Assembly: GCF_019749255.1 (NCBI RefSeq)
Contig: NZ_JACWFH010000007.1
Coordinates: 365,158-429,157 of the forward strand
DNA from: Mesobacillus maritimus
Lineage (GTDB): Bacteria > Bacillota > Bacilli > Bacillales > Cytobacillaceae
DNA length: 64,000 nt
Reading direction: 5' to 3'
Shown here: positions 25,509 to 34,416 of the stretch, piece by piece
Numbering within the stretch: the stretch's first letter is position 1
Layout of the letters: each line of letters opens with the position of its first letter
Notes under the pieces: generated by a model
What the model saw: the letters and a program-made list of their open reading frames with translations, nothing else
What the model was told of the DNA's origin: nothing
The model's database searches: none
Position numbers and translations under genes: made by a program

Positions 25509-25808
25509 TTAGTTTCCTTCTTTCTCATCCTGAACTTCAAGAAAACTTACCCGGTAATCACCCACTTGCCCTTTTTCATACAAGTTTGTGATGCTGGTTG
25601 AATATTGAACAATTTTCCCTTTAAATGCTAGATTTCGACTTGGAACCTTAACATCAAAGGTTCCTTTGTAAAGCAGTGTTGCCACATCATGATATTCTTC
25701 ACTAGAAACCTTAAACTCCACATCTATTTTATGTAACCCATCAATCATTTCTTCGTTATATGTAAAAACTGTAATCGGTGTTTGATCTAATTGTATTTGC
25801 GTGACCAT
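25509..25808 (-). CDS. DUF3219 (YkvR-like) family protein
   Basis: 99 residues. The pattern SSEEYHDVATLLYKGTFDVKVPSRNLAFKGKIVQYSTSITNLYE corresponds to B. subtilis YkvR (DUF3219), a small beta-rich protein of known structure but unknown function. GGAGGG precedes the ATG. It is the first gene of a two-gene operon with the LLM oxidoreductase, one base between stop and start. Confidence 0.75.
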   Translation of the reverse strand: MVTQIQLDQTPITVFTYNEEMIDGLHKIDVEFKVSSEEYHDVATLLYKGTFDVKVPSRNLAFKGKIVQYSTSITNLYEKGQVGDYRVSFLEVQDEKEGN

Positions 25809-25860
25809 GTTTCACCCTCCTAATGATTTAATGTAAAAAAAGAGTAAAAGATAGAATCTT

Positions 25861-26832
25861 TTACTCTGCTACTACAGTATTTCTTTCTTCAATCCTGTTT
25901 AATCGTGCTTGTACTTCTTCTTCTGTCAAGTCATGTTCATGGACATAACGATTTCTTTCGTGTGTACGGCATTCATGGGTACAGCCACGCATGTAGAAAT
26001 GTTCATTTTCCTCTGAACAAAGAATCTGTTTGTTACATTCTGGATTTCCACAATTTACGTAGCGTTCGCATGGCTCGCCAGTAAAATGATCTTTCCCGAC
26101 AATCACATGTTCTACTCTGTTGACAGGAACACTGATTCGGTTATCAAACACATAGCATTGACCATCCCATAACTGACCTTTTGCTTCGGGGTCTTTTCCG
26201 TACGTAACAATTCCTCCATGAAGCTGGGAAACATCTTCAAAGCCTTCTTGTTTTAACCAACCAGAGAACTTTTCACAACGAACTCCACCGGTACAATACG
26301 TAAGAATCTTTTTGCCTTCGAGAATGTCTTTGTTTTCTTGAATCCACTCTGGTAATTCGCGGAAAGCTTTGATATCAGGTTTGACCGCACCGCGGAAATG
26401 ACCTAACTCGTATTCATAATCATTCCGAGCATCGATCACAATCGTATTTTCGTCCTGCATTTTTTCATAGAATTCTTTCGGACTTAAATAGTTCCCTGTT
26501 AGTTCAAGAGGGTTTATGTCGTCTTCTAATCTTAGGGTAACAAGTTCTGGACGAACACGTACGTGCATCTTTTTAAAAGCATGTCCTTCCGCTTCATCAA
26601 TTTTAAATGGCATATTTGCAAAACGTGGATCTTGCTTCATCGCTTGCATATATTGCTCTGTTTGTTCAATAGTTCCAGAAACAGTACCGTTAATTCCTTC
26701 TTCTGCAACTAAGATACGTCCCTTTAAACCAAGGTCCTTACAAAATTGTAAATGGTCCGTTGTAAACTGCTCTGGGTTTTCAATCGGAACATATTGATAA
26801 TAAAGTAAAACACGGTATGAAGGATTTTCCAT
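25861..26832 (-). CDS. trhO: tRNA uridine(34) hydroxylase, rhodanese family
   Basis: 323 residues. Three parts: an N-terminal acylphosphatase-like domain ([20 protein letters not shown]), a rhodanese domain with the active Cys in [15 protein letters not shown], and a C-terminal Cys-rich zinc-like segment ([12 protein letters not shown].., CTHECRTHE). This is the TrhO/YbfQ family, which makes 5-hydroxyuridine at tRNA position 34. Start at MENPSYRV behind AGGTGG; the longer frame runs through a hairpin and has no ribosome binding site. The leader has a 14-bp palindrome and a terminator-like hairpin. Confidence 0.92.
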   Translation of the reverse strand: MENPSYRVLLYYQYVPIENPEQFTTDHLQFCKDLGLKGRILVAEEGINGTVSGTIEQTEQYMQAMKQDPRFANMPFKIDEAEGHAFKKMHVRVRPELVTLRLEDDINPLELTGNYLSPKEFYEKMQDENTIVIDARNDYEYELGHFRGAVKPDIKAFRELPEWIQENKDILEGKKILTYCTGGVRCEKFSGWLKQEGFEDVSQLHGGIVTYGKDPEAKGQLWDGQCYVFDNRISVPVNRVEHVIVGKDHFTGEPCERYVNCGNPECNKQILCSEENEHFYMRGCTHECRTHERNRYVHEHDLTEEEVQARLNRIEERNTVVAE

Positions 26833-26869
26833 TTTTTTAAAACCACCTAATCTATAACTAAATATAAAA

Positions 26870-26901
26870 AGGACCAGAACTGGTCCTGTGATAATTATCA
26901 C
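26870..26901 (-). promoter_or_regulatory. palindrome and terminator-like hairpin before trhO
   Basis: On the minus strand the perfect 14-bp palindrome GTGATAATTATCAC (26888-26901) lies just downstream of TATAAT (26903-26908). It is followed at once by AGGACCAG/CTGGTCCT (26870-26887) and a T tract. Either an operator plus attenuator for trhO or a second terminator of uppP read-through. Confidence 0.4.
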
Positions 26902-26994
26902 TATTATAGTATTATAAACCTATTTTTAAACGATGGTAAAGAAAAATGTTTCCAATCTCATTCCCCTTTCTCTTCTACCCTCTTAAATAGGAAA

Positions 26995-27016
26995 AAGCGA
27001 TTTATAAAAATCGCTT
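26995..27016 (-). terminator. intrinsic terminator of uppP
   Basis: 9-bp perfect stem AAGCGATTT/AAATCGCTT followed by T residues on the minus strand; starts 20 bases beyond the uppP stop. Confidence 0.8.
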
Positions 27017-27035
27017 CCATATCATGTATGCTTGT

Positions 27036-27851
27036 CTATGCGAAAATAAGTACCGCTGCTCCAATAATGAAACAATAAATACTAAAGTAGATTAAGTTTC
27101 CTTTTGCCATGATGCCCATAAACCATTTCAGTGAGAAATAAGAGGCAATGAACGAAACAATAAAAGCGCCTAGGTATGGAATAAATAGCTGGCTTAGATT
27201 AGGATCATTGGCAATATCAGTAATGCTTAGCAGCGTGCCGCCAAGACTTACGGGGATATATAATAAAAAAGAAAAACGCAATGCTGTTTCTGGTTTCATT
27301 CCGAGTCCCATGGATGCAACAATCGTTGCTCCGGAACGACTGATCCCAGGAATTAATGCAACAGCCTGCGCGAGACCTACAATAATTGAATCTTTAAGCG
27401 TAATATCTCCATCTTGTTTTCTTCCTCTAAGGTTGCGGATAAGAAACAACGCTACCCCGGTTACAATTAAGGTGATTCCGACAATATGAACTCCTTTGAG
27501 CACCTCAGAAATTACATCATTAAATAAAACTCCAATGACACCTGCAGGGATTGTCGCAACAACTAAATAAACAATAAACATAAAGTCTGCTTTAGACTCA
27601 GGGTTCCTAGTCACAATATAAGAAATTCCATTCTTCGCAAGGCGAATAATGTCTTCTCTGTATATAATCAGTACAGCGATCAGTGAGGCCGCATTTACTA
27701 GTAGTTCAAACGATAAGCTTCTTGTTTCAATCCCCATAAAATACTGTGCTAACACCAGGTGTCCACTTGAAGAAATCGGGATTGGTTCAGTAAAACCTTG
27801 TAATAGTCCTAAAAACAAATACTTTAGTAGAGTTAATAATTCAAATTCCAT
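27036..27851 (-). CDS. uppP: undecaprenyl-diphosphatase (BacA/UppP family)
   Basis: 271 residues, polytopic, eight or so membrane segments. Family motifs are [15 protein letters not shown] near the N-terminus and [17 protein letters not shown] later. It dephosphorylates undecaprenyl pyrophosphate at the outer face of the membrane to recycle the lipid carrier for cell-wall synthesis, and confers bacitracin tolerance. The start is MEFELLT, seven bases after GGAG; the longer frame is a non-coding extension. Monocistronic. Confidence 0.93.
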   Translation of the reverse strand: MEFELLTLLKYLFLGLLQGFTEPIPISSSGHLVLAQYFMGIETRSLSFELLVNAASLIAVLIIYREDIIRLAKNGISYIVTRNPESKADFMFIVYLVVATIPAGVIGVLFNDVISEVLKGVHIVGITLIVTGVALFLIRNLRGRKQDGDITLKDSIIVGLAQAVALIPGISRSGATIVASMGLGMKPETALRFSFLLYIPVSLGGTLLSITDIANDPNLSQLFIPYLGAFIVSFIASYFSLKWFMGIMAKGNLIYFSIYCFIIGAAVLIFA

Positions 27852-27976
27852 CCATTTTCTCCTTATACAATAGTAATCCAAAAACACCTTTTCTATTTTA
27901 GCATACACATAGCTTTTCGTATAAAGATTTTTTAAGACTCCCCTGAAAACCAATAAGTAATTCTATCAAGGACAAA

Positions 27977-28021
27977 AAAAAGCCACTTCATATGTCGCAA
28001 ATGCGGATGAAGTGGCTTTTA
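27977..28021 (-). terminator. intrinsic terminator of the MFS gene
   Basis: AAAAGCCACTTCAT/ATGAAGTGGCTTTT stem with a long loop and T run on the minus strand; also T-rich on the plus strand. Confidence 0.85.
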
Positions 28022-28056
28022 TTTTTTATCAGTTGTTGGAGGTGCATCATCACCCA

Positions 28057-29274
28057 TTAAGATTCAATACTGATGGGCGTTTCAACCTGTTGGACTTCTT
28101 CGGAATTTTTTACTTTAAGTGTCAATACAAAGCCAACCATTAAACAAATAGCACAGAATAAAAAGGCTGTTTTGAACCCACCAAACCCATCAATCAACCA
28201 GCCAGCAATGGTTGGACCAATCAATTGGCCAGCAGCAAAGTAAAACGTCACATACCCAAACGCAACAGGCATATCATTTGGTTCTACATGATCCATACTT
28301 GATGCTTGTATTAAGGTAAATAGTCCAGTAATCGTACAGCTAATCACGATGATATGAATAGTAAAACCTAATATGGTAGGGAAAAATACGGGAACTAACA
28401 TTGAAAACAATACAAGTCCCATGGTACTCACTAATGAAAACCTTCTGCCAAGCTTATCAGAAATCCCACCCCAGATAAATCCACTAAAAATCGATAAAAT
28501 TCCGTTGACCGCCATTAATTGTCCAGCAATTTTATTACTAACACCAGATTCAATCATAAAACTCATCACAAAAATGACCTGTACAATATAAGCAATGCCA
28601 ATAATGCCGTAAATAAAGCCAACAATCATCACATTAGGGTTTAAATAGATTTCTTTTGGTGAAGTAGTGTGTTTTTTATGATTGTCACTTTCAGTCTCAG
28701 TTGGAGTATGTTCAATAAAACGAAGCGTAAGGAGTACAACGACAAAAGCGATAGCAGCGTAGATCCCCCAAGTAATCCTCCATCCAATATCAACATAAAC
28801 ACTGCCTAAATACGGAACGACAATTCCCGCAAAAAGCATTCCAATCCCTACTCCACTTGTAGCAAGGCCAATCATTAACCCCTTTTTTTGTGGAAACCGT
28901 GCGACAAGAAGTGAAATGAATGGTGTATAGGTAAAGGCAGTGCCAATCCCTAAGAAGAGCATGAAAACATACATCATCCAATAAAAGGGTGACAATGCTA
29001 GACCCACGAAGCCTGTGGTCACAAGCGAAATTCCTAAGATGACCGTTCGTTTTCCACCCCATTTTGCGGCTAGAATCCCCGCAAATACAACGGTGGACAA
29101 ATACCCTAATGACGTTGTAGTCCCTAGATATCCAGCTTGTTGATAGGAAATGTCTAAGCCATCTTTCATAAATGGAAGAACAACACCATAGGATAATCTA
29201 GCGAAAGCTAAAACAACAGTGGTTGTAAGCATCCCAATCGCGGCGTAGATCCCCAAACTCTTATTTTTTACCAT
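28057..29274 (-). CDS. MFS transporter, YbfB/YjiJ-like
   Basis: 405 residues with twelve hydrophobic segments. The N-terminal LAFARLSYGVVLPFMKDGLDISYQQAGYLGT is characteristic of the YbfB/YjiJ branch. A motif A-like loop (AAKWGGKRTVILG) follows TM2, and a canonical one (GGISDKLGRR) follows TM8. Substrate unknown. Start placed at MVKNKSLG with GGTGGGATGG upstream; two in-frame ATGs lie seven and six codons earlier and cannot be excluded. Single gene flanked by a terminator. Confidence 0.8.
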   Translation of the reverse strand: MVKNKSLGIYAAIGMLTTTVVLAFARLSYGVVLPFMKDGLDISYQQAGYLGTTTSLGYLSTVVFAGILAAKWGGKRTVILGISLVTTGFVGLALSPFYWMMYVFMLFLGIGTAFTYTPFISLLVARFPQKKGLMIGLATSGVGIGMLFAGIVVPYLGSVYVDIGWRITWGIYAAIAFVVVLLTLRFIEHTPTETESDNHKKHTTSPKEIYLNPNVMIVGFIYGIIGIAYIVQVIFVMSFMIESGVSNKIAGQLMAVNGILSIFSGFIWGGISDKLGRRFSLVSTMGLVLFSMLVPVFFPTILGFTIHIIVISCTITGLFTLIQASSMDHVEPNDMPVAFGYVTFYFAAGQLIGPTIAGWLIDGFGGFKTAFLFCAICLMVGFVLTLKVKNSEEVQQVETPISIES

Positions 29275-29428
29275 TCCATCCCACCCCATCATTGAACATC
29301 CTATGTATAGAATTTTTAAGCGTTTACATTCTCCATAAAATAATATCATTAATTTTCACTATATTCAAACTATTCTTATTTATAGCGCGCTCTCGAACAG
29401 CTTTAAAACCATTTACCAATAAAAAAAA

Positions 29429-29457
29429 GTAGCTAAATCGGTATCCCGATTCACTAC
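29429..29457 (-). terminator. intrinsic terminator of the small membrane protein gene
   Basis: Stem GTAG..AATCGG/CCGATT..CTAC with a small internal mismatch, followed by eight T on the minus strand. Confidence 0.8.
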
Positions 29458-29485
29458 TCTTCAATCTTCTACTAGTAGAAGTTCC

Positions 29486-29650
29486 TTACTTTTTATCCAA
29501 TGAGTTTAGCTTTTGTTCAATCCGATCAAGTTGGGCTTTTTTCCGTTTGGAATTTCGCAAGTATGAGAAAAGAATATAGACAACAAAGATAGGAATCCCA
29601 ATCGAAACTAGTTGGAAAATAATATCGCCAATATTCACTCCTGTGCTCAT
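29486..29650 (-). CDS. 54-residue single-span membrane protein
   Basis: One hydrophobic helix (residues ~9-30, IIFQLVSIGIPIFVVYILFSY) followed by a basic patch (RNSKRKK) and a short amphipathic coiled-coil-like tail (LDRIEQKLNSLDKK). The positive-inside rule puts the C-terminus in the cytosol. This N-helix plus coiled-coil layout is seen in small BhlA/holin-like and other Bacillus membrane peptides, but I cannot assign it. AGTGGA precedes the ATG and a strong terminator follows the stop. Confidence 0.65.
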   Translation of the reverse strand: MSTGVNIGDIIFQLVSIGIPIFVVYILFSYLRNSKRKKAQLDRIEQKLNSLDKK

Positions 29651-29848
29651 GTTTTTTCCACTTCCTATGATTTTGATATTTTTATTTTACCAAATCTCTA
29701 ATCCTTCTTCCATCATTTTCCTCAATTGGACCTGATGGAACTTTAGAAATTAATGAGGAAAATAGTTCGCTCCCCTACCTATTCTCTCTGATAGCATCAC
29801 GCTAAGAGTCATTTAGAGATTTAGTCCCTATAACCATTTAATGAACTT

Positions 29849-30844
29849 TTAGGCAAATCGATAATAAATTAATACAAAGGTGGATAAAACAAACAAGAAG
29901 TTTAAGAACACAAAGATAAATTGGTCAATTTTCGTTTTATGCATTTTGATTGGTGGATTGTAAAAAGAAACCCCTTCAATGATAAAAATAATTAACACAA
30001 TGTGTACCATAAAATGTCCAATAACTTCTTTCATTCCAAACAACATCGTGGTTAACACAAAAATCACCGTAACAACAAGACCCAATACTCTATTCAAAAT
30101 TCCTACAACCAGCAAATATCCTACGACAAATTCTATATATGCGGCCATAACAATGAAAACAGCGGGGTCAAAACCGAACGTTGGCACATGGTGATTGGCA
30201 ACAATATCTAAGCTCATGGCTGGGTACACCCATTTCTCCACTGCTACCCAACATAGCGACAAACCCGTTCCTAAGTATAAAAATGGGAAGCCCACATTCT
30301 CATATTTGGTTTTTCCAACTAACAGGACTCCAATAATCGCGACATAAAACCCATAATCGAGCATGTAAAAGATTCCGTGGTCCACCGTAACAAAAACAAA
30401 TAAACATAATAACAAGGCGGCCCCTATTTTTGTAGCGATATGATTGGGGATAAGTAATAAAGCGATACTAATCCATGCTAACACCGTTGTTATTGTATTG
30501 GTGATTGGCAATTCTGGAGCAAATATCGTTCCATTTACCACTTGGATAATCAATGCAATGGCCGTCCCATATTTTAAAATGTATCTTGAATATTTTCGTA
30601 AACTTGAAAGTCGTGCATCCCAGTTTTGGATTTGTTTCCAATTGGTTGTTTTAGGAATAAGCAAGGTTAAGATCCCTAGAACCACTGCCGCTGTTAAAGC
30701 TAGTAACATAAATAACGGTGATAAAATATTTTCAATGGACTCCTTTTGAGGCTCAACCTCGGTAAACCACTTCACATGGGCATTTGTTAATAAAGGGGTC
30801 AGCAGTAAGCCAAACATGATTCCAATTGATAGTACCTTCTTCAA
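29849..30844 (-). CDS. DoxX-like polytopic membrane protein
   Basis: 331 residues. A signal-like first segment ends near TNAHVKWF, followed by about nine membrane helices. The second half (VGFPFLYLGTGLSLCWVAVEKWVYP, then AAYIEFVVGYLLVVGILNRVLGL) has the helix pattern of DoxX/DoxD-related proteins. Function unknown; a redox or thiosulfate:quinone link is known only for some relatives. Start is a TTG eight bases after GGAGG. Promoter TTGTAG-17-TATAAT upstream, with a 13-bp perfect inverted repeat next to its -35. Confidence 0.65.
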   Translation of the reverse strand: MKKVLSIGIMFGLLLTPLLTNAHVKWFTEVEPQKESIENILSPLFMLLALTAAVVLGILTLLIPKTTNWKQIQNWDARLSSLRKYSRYILKYGTAIALIIQVVNGTIFAPELPITNTITTVLAWISIALLLIPNHIATKIGAALLLCLFVFVTVDHGIFYMLDYGFYVAIIGVLLVGKTKYENVGFPFLYLGTGLSLCWVAVEKWVYPAMSLDIVANHHVPTFGFDPAVFIVMAAYIEFVVGYLLVVGILNRVLGLVVTVIFVLTTMLFGMKEVIGHFMVHIVLIIFIIEGVSFYNPPIKMHKTKIDQFIFVFLNFLFVLSTFVLIYYRFA

Positions 30845-30909
30845 AGCGATTTCCTCCTACTAAAAAGCATGTCTAATTAAGATAGTAATTCCCGAAATGG
30901 GAATGAACT

Positions 30910-30938
30910 ATTATATACGATTTTACCGGGTGCTACAA
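30910..30938 (-). promoter_or_regulatory. candidate sigma-A promoter of the DoxX-like gene
   Basis: TTGTAG (30933-30938), 17-base spacer, TATAAT (30910-30915) on the minus strand, 66 bases before the start codon at 30844. Confidence 0.6.
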
Positions 30939-30944
30939 CATGGA

Positions 30945-30982
30945 CCGCTTGATACCGGATTTATTCTATCGGTATCAAGCGG
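30945..30982. repeat. 13-bp perfect inverted repeat upstream of the DoxX-like promoter
   Basis: CCGCTTGATACCG and CGGTATCAAGCGG separated by 12 bases, ending six bases before the -35. No T tract follows on either strand, so it is not a typical terminator. It may be an operator, or a stabilising 3' hairpin of the gene at 31025-31666. Confidence 0.6.
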
Positions 30983-31024
30983 ATAAAGGTGATATTAAGG
31001 AGGAGAGATGTTCAAAGGGGTTAT

Positions 31025-31666
31025 TCAAGCGATGTCTGAATCGTTTCTTTTCTTTAAAACATCTTGAATAATCTCAATATGTGCGGCGGCCCATGCTTTT
31101 TCCCGAAAATGAAGAATGACACTTGTAATCAAGATGAAAAAGTAAAGAAATGCAAAGATAATGAGCCAAATAAAACGACCATCTTTGAAAAGAAAATCTT
31201 GAATCTTGTTTGAAAACATAAATAAAAACCATGGGATAGATGAAACAAAAATTGGGACAATCCCGGAGCCATTTTTTTCTTTTATCATTCGGTAAAAAAT
31301 GAGTTTTAAGGTACTGCTATCGATTGAATGATAAAACTGTTTGATTTCTTCTATCTCTACTATCGCTGGCATCTGTTTATAAGATTGCCCTTTGTTTGAA
31401 GCGTTTTTCAATTGAAGATAAATTTTATGAGCATCCCCACGAAATGAAATCATACTTTCATCCTTTCTAGCGAAAACAGTTTCGTAATGATCAATACGAC
31501 CCATCCTTTGGAACATCAAAGGTTGTAAAGAGTCCTTTTCACTTAGACAGATTACACAATTAAAATTGAACTCAAATTCATCTTGTTTAGTATAGTGAAC
31601 CATTATCGTTTTCTTATGTAAGCAGAATTCACAAAGCTCGAACTTTGTTCTTGTTAAAGAGTACAT
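31025..31666 (-). CDS. hypothetical protein, N-terminal CxxC pairs and two C-terminal membrane helices
   Basis: 213 residues. The N-terminus has two Cys pairs, CEFC (~12-15) and CVIC (~36-39), resembling a zinc ribbon. The middle is soluble and mixed, and two hydrophobic segments (SGIVPIFVSSIPWFLFMF and FIWLIIFAFLYFFILITSVIL) form a C-terminal hairpin in the membrane. No family recognised. No good ribosome binding site is seen before the first ATG; the ATG of MVHYTK (31603) would drop the first Cys pair. Alone on the minus strand. Confidence 0.6.
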   Translation of the reverse strand: MYSLTRTKFELCEFCLHKKTIMVHYTKQDEFEFNFNCVICLSEKDSLQPLMFQRMGRIDHYETVFARKDESMISFRGDAHKIYLQLKNASNKGQSYKQMPAIVEIEEIKQFYHSIDSSTLKLIFYRMIKEKNGSGIVPIFVSSIPWFLFMFSNKIQDFLFKDGRFIWLIIFAFLYFFILITSVILHFREKAWAAAHIEIIQDVLKKRNDSDIA

Positions 31667-31796
31667 ACGATTTTGTTAAGCTAATATTAGTCCTTCATTA
31701 CTGAGAAAAGAATTTGAAAACGAATGTAAAGCGAATAACCAAATAGTCTACTGCAAAAAATGCTTTAAGATACCACGGAAATCCCATAAAAAATAT

Positions 31797-31825
31797 CGAG
31801 GCATCACCTATTGGGTGATGCCTCG
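31797..31825 (-). terminator. intrinsic terminator of the NlpC/P60 hydrolase gene
   Basis: Stem CGAGGCATCAC/GTGATGCCTCG followed on the minus strand by ATATTTTTT; 37 bases beyond the stop at 31862. Confidence 0.85.
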
Positions 31826-31861
31826 GTGGTTATTCATATGCAAAAGGTTCTTTGAACTAAG

Positions 31862-33628
31862 TTAATAAATCCTTTTTGCCCCAACATAATACTTTGACCA
31901 ATAGGAGTTATCCATTGATACGGCTTGGATTCCCTTGGAGCTCGTTGCAGAAATAAACTGGTTATTTCCCATGTAAAAGCCAACATGGCTAATGGTTCCA
32001 GTTGAATTGATATCAAAGAAAACCAAGTCACCAGGCTGTAGTTTGGCTCGACTGATTGAGGTTCCAGTCTTATATAAGCCAGCAGAAGTATTTCGAGACA
32101 TGTCTACCCCGTGTTTATTAAACATAAAGTAAACAAATCCGGAGCAATCAAATCCTGCTGGGGTTTCCCCACCCCAAAGATATGGAACGCCTGTGTAGTT
32201 GACGGTATCCTTTACCAGTTCATTTTTCACAATAGCATGATTGATTGCTGTACCCGTCGCCTCATTTATGACGCCAGTTATAGCTAGCCCATAATCAGTT
32301 TGAAAATTCTTTATTGCTTGCGTTGTTGCTGTATCATAGCTCCCTGTTGTGGCTTTTCCTTTATAATACCCGAGCTTTTGGAGATCTTTTTGAACCGACA
32401 CAATATCCTGATTAGCAGGCACTGGAGATGGTGTTGAAGGTTTAGGAGCAGAAGTTCCATTTGGAATCGTTAAAACCTGACCAACTCGTATGATGTCTCC
32501 AGTTAATTGGTTATCCTGTTTCAATTGTTCAACAGAAACCTGAAACCGCTTCGCAATAACCGAAAGCGAATCGCCTGCTCTAACGATGTAGTTGGAGTTC
32601 GGCTTTTCTGGTGTTGGAGCAGGTACACCATGATTTGGGACGTTTTCTTCATAGGATGCTGTTTTCGGTATCAGGATTGTCTGCCCAATTTGTAATAAGT
32701 CATTTTCAAGGTTATTTGCACTTCTTATTTCATTTAAGCTCACGTTATATTTCATCGCTATTCCCCATAAACTATCACCTGCAACAACCGTATATCGTAA
32801 ATTATCCGTTTGTTGTATGGGTTCTGGTCCTGTTTCGCTATTAGTAGGAATAGTTAATACCTGGCCCACCCGCAACAAGTCTGAAGGTAACTGATTGGTA
32901 CGTTTCAACGCTTCGACTGTTGTATTGAAGCGTTTTGCAATAACTGATAAGCTATCCCCTGAGACAACAGTATAGGTAGAATTGGCTTGTGGTGAATTCG
33001 TTGAAGGTGATGATTGATTATTTTGACCTCCAATTAATTTAGGGATAATGAGTGTTTGACCAAGAAAGGTGTTATCGGTTTCTAGGCTATTTGCCTCCTT
33101 AATTGCCTCGACAGTCGTCCCATATTTTTTCGCCAGCACAGTTAAATAGTCTCCTATTCCAACAGTATGAATGGCGATGGGAATGATTAACCGCTGCTGT
33201 ATTTGGAGTACATCTGTAGTGAGGTGATTGGCTCTCCTAATCAAGTCGACACTGATATTAAACCTCTGCGATAATAACCATAATGTATCGCCAGGAGAAA
33301 CAGTATAGTAGATAGAGTTGGGTAATGGTGTTTGCGTACTAGCTGACATCGGTGCTGCTAATGCTTCAGATGAAAATCTATCGGTGGTAAGGGGCATCGC
33401 GGCCACAACCATTCCACCTATCATCACTTTAACCATTGTCACTTTAATTGTCGGAAACTGTTCGGTTATTACCTTCCTAGTGGTCATGATGATGGATTGT
33501 CGCGAACTTGTTGGACCTCCAAACTCACTCCCAAACTCACTTAATTGATCATCCAGGTACAGGATAAATTCATATTCATCACTTTGAGGTCCCCGTTTTC
33601 GAATTGCATACTTTTGGTATTCCTCCAT
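31862..33628 (-). CDS. five-LysM, PG-binding, NlpC/P60 cell-wall endopeptidase
   Basis: 588 residues. Order: a ~60-residue charged N-terminal tail, a hydrophobic anchor (~63-80, VTMVKVMIGGMVVAAMPL), five LysM repeats (~107-150, 153-196, 218-261, 279-321, 347-389), a peptidoglycan-binding type 1 domain (~408-465) and an NlpC/P60 domain (~475-588) with catalytic Cys495 in FDCSGFV and His548 in SHVGFYMG. D,L-endopeptidases of this type cut stem peptides in the wall. The long charged tail before the anchor is unusual for LytE/LytF/CwlS-type enzymes. Start chosen at MEEYQKY after GGGGGG. Confidence 0.88.
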   Translation of the reverse strand: MEEYQKYAIRKRGPQSDEYEFILYLDDQLSEFGSEFGGPTSSRQSIIMTTRKVITEQFPTIKVTMVKVMIGGMVVAAMPLTTDRFSSEALAAPMSASTQTPLPNSIYYTVSPGDTLWLLSQRFNISVDLIRRANHLTTDVLQIQQRLIIPIAIHTVGIGDYLTVLAKKYGTTVEAIKEANSLETDNTFLGQTLIIPKLIGGQNNQSSPSTNSPQANSTYTVVSGDSLSVIAKRFNTTVEALKRTNQLPSDLLRVGQVLTIPTNSETGPEPIQQTDNLRYTVVAGDSLWGIAMKYNVSLNEIRSANNLENDLLQIGQTILIPKTASYEENVPNHGVPAPTPEKPNSNYIVRAGDSLSVIAKRFQVSVEQLKQDNQLTGDIIRVGQVLTIPNGTSAPKPSTPSPVPANQDIVSVQKDLQKLGYYKGKATTGSYDTATTQAIKNFQTDYGLAITGVINEATGTAINHAIVKNELVKDTVNYTGVPYLWGGETPAGFDCSGFVYFMFNKHGVDMSRNTSAGLYKTGTSISRAKLQPGDLVFFDINSTGTISHVGFYMGNNQFISATSSKGIQAVSMDNSYWSKYYVGAKRIY

Positions 33629-33768
33629 GCTGCATGATCCCCCCTGATTGTTGCAACTTGTTGTTATTTTTACCAAATAGGAAGGGATTACACCTAGAAG
33701 GAAAAATTACATGACGGATTACCTATTAAAAGTGACGGTTGAAAGAAACGAAGGATAGAAAACAAGCA

Positions 33769-33804
33769 AAAAAAGGGCCAAATAATGGATTAGGCCCTTT
33801 TTTT
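33769..33804. terminator. bidirectional-looking terminator downstream of the yybP-like gene
   Basis: AAAAAAGGGCC/GGCCCTTTTTTT stem with T tracts on both strands; begins six bases beyond the stop at 33810, so it mainly serves the minus-strand gene. Confidence 0.85.
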
Positions 33805-33809
33805 GCTAC

Positions 33810-34253
33810 CTAGTTCAGCAACCTTCTTCGATTTTCTTCTTCATTTAAAAACGTAATGAAGTGATTGAGCATCTTTCCAATAGGTTGTTCGCTAACGAGA
33901 GCAATGTACTGGTTTTTGTGTGTTTCCGTCGCTATTTCGCTCTTTTTAATTCGTTCAATGATATAGTTCGCGCTTATTTTTTGTATTTGTTTTCGTTGTA
34001 TTCTAATCTCTTTGTACAAGGCCATCCCAACGGCACCCGCTAAGGCAAAGAAGAGAATCATAGACAAGTTATCAAAATTTAAAGCACCAACAAACATAAG
34101 GCTTAACAAATTAAACATCGAGAACAGAATTAGTGGGAGTGTCCACATCGTATATTTAGTCACTTTTTTCATGATTGGATTCAGTACTTCCTGTAGCTTT
34201 TCAATTTCTTTGCTTACGTGTTTTGGCAGATCTGGAATTTTCATATTTACCAT
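33810..34253 (-). CDS. DUF5392-type membrane protein, yybP-like, under a Mn2+ riboswitch
   Basis: 147 residues. A helical N-terminal segment (VSKEIEKLQEVLNPIMKKVTKY), two membrane helices (TLPLILFSMFNLLSLMFVGAL and LSMILFFALAGAVGMALY), then a charged helical C-terminus ending EEENRRR. Length, layout and the upstream yybP-ykoY riboswitch suggest the B. subtilis YybP family; I recall this rather than prove it. A role in Mn2+ homeostasis is inferred from the riboswitch. GGAGGGG precedes the ATG. Transcript starts near 34521. Confidence 0.7.
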   Translation of the reverse strand: MVNMKIPDLPKHVSKEIEKLQEVLNPIMKKVTKYTMWTLPLILFSMFNLLSLMFVGALNFDNLSMILFFALAGAVGMALYKEIRIQRKQIQKISANYIIERIKKSEIATETHKNQYIALVSEQPIGKMLNHFITFLNEEENRRRLLN

Positions 34254-34336
34254 GTTTTCCCCTCCATGTGTATTTTATACAAAGATAGCGGAAGAAGCCC
34301 CTTCCAGCACTTTTAGATTTTTTACTCATCTTAGAA

Positions 34337-34370
34337 CAAAAGACCTTTACCAATTGGCAAAGGTCTTTTG
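34337..34370 (-). terminator. second terminator hairpin in the yybP-like leader
   Basis: CAAAAGACCTTT(G)CC/GG(T)AAAGGTCTTTTG on the minus strand, 15-bp arms with one mismatch, followed by TTCT. It repeats the AAGACCTTT seen in the aptamer's 3' strand and lies ten bases past the first hairpin. Confidence 0.7.
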
Positions 34371-34380
34371 TGGACAATTA

Positions 34381-34416
34381 AAGACCTCTATCAATAGTTG
34401 TATTGATAAAGGTCTT
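34381..34416 (-). terminator. first terminator / expression platform of the Mn2+ riboswitch
   Basis: AAGACCTTTATCAATA/TATTGATAGAGGTCTT on the minus strand. The left arm includes the CCTTT that closes helix P1 of the aptamer, so aptamer closing and terminator formation exclude each other. Confidence 0.75.

Noticed and set aside
31008..31067. 19-codon plus-strand frame behind AAGGAGGAG
   Set aside because: Not listed as a gene: too short, antisense to the end of the gene at 31025-31666, and no promoter seen. Kept only as a note in a finding.
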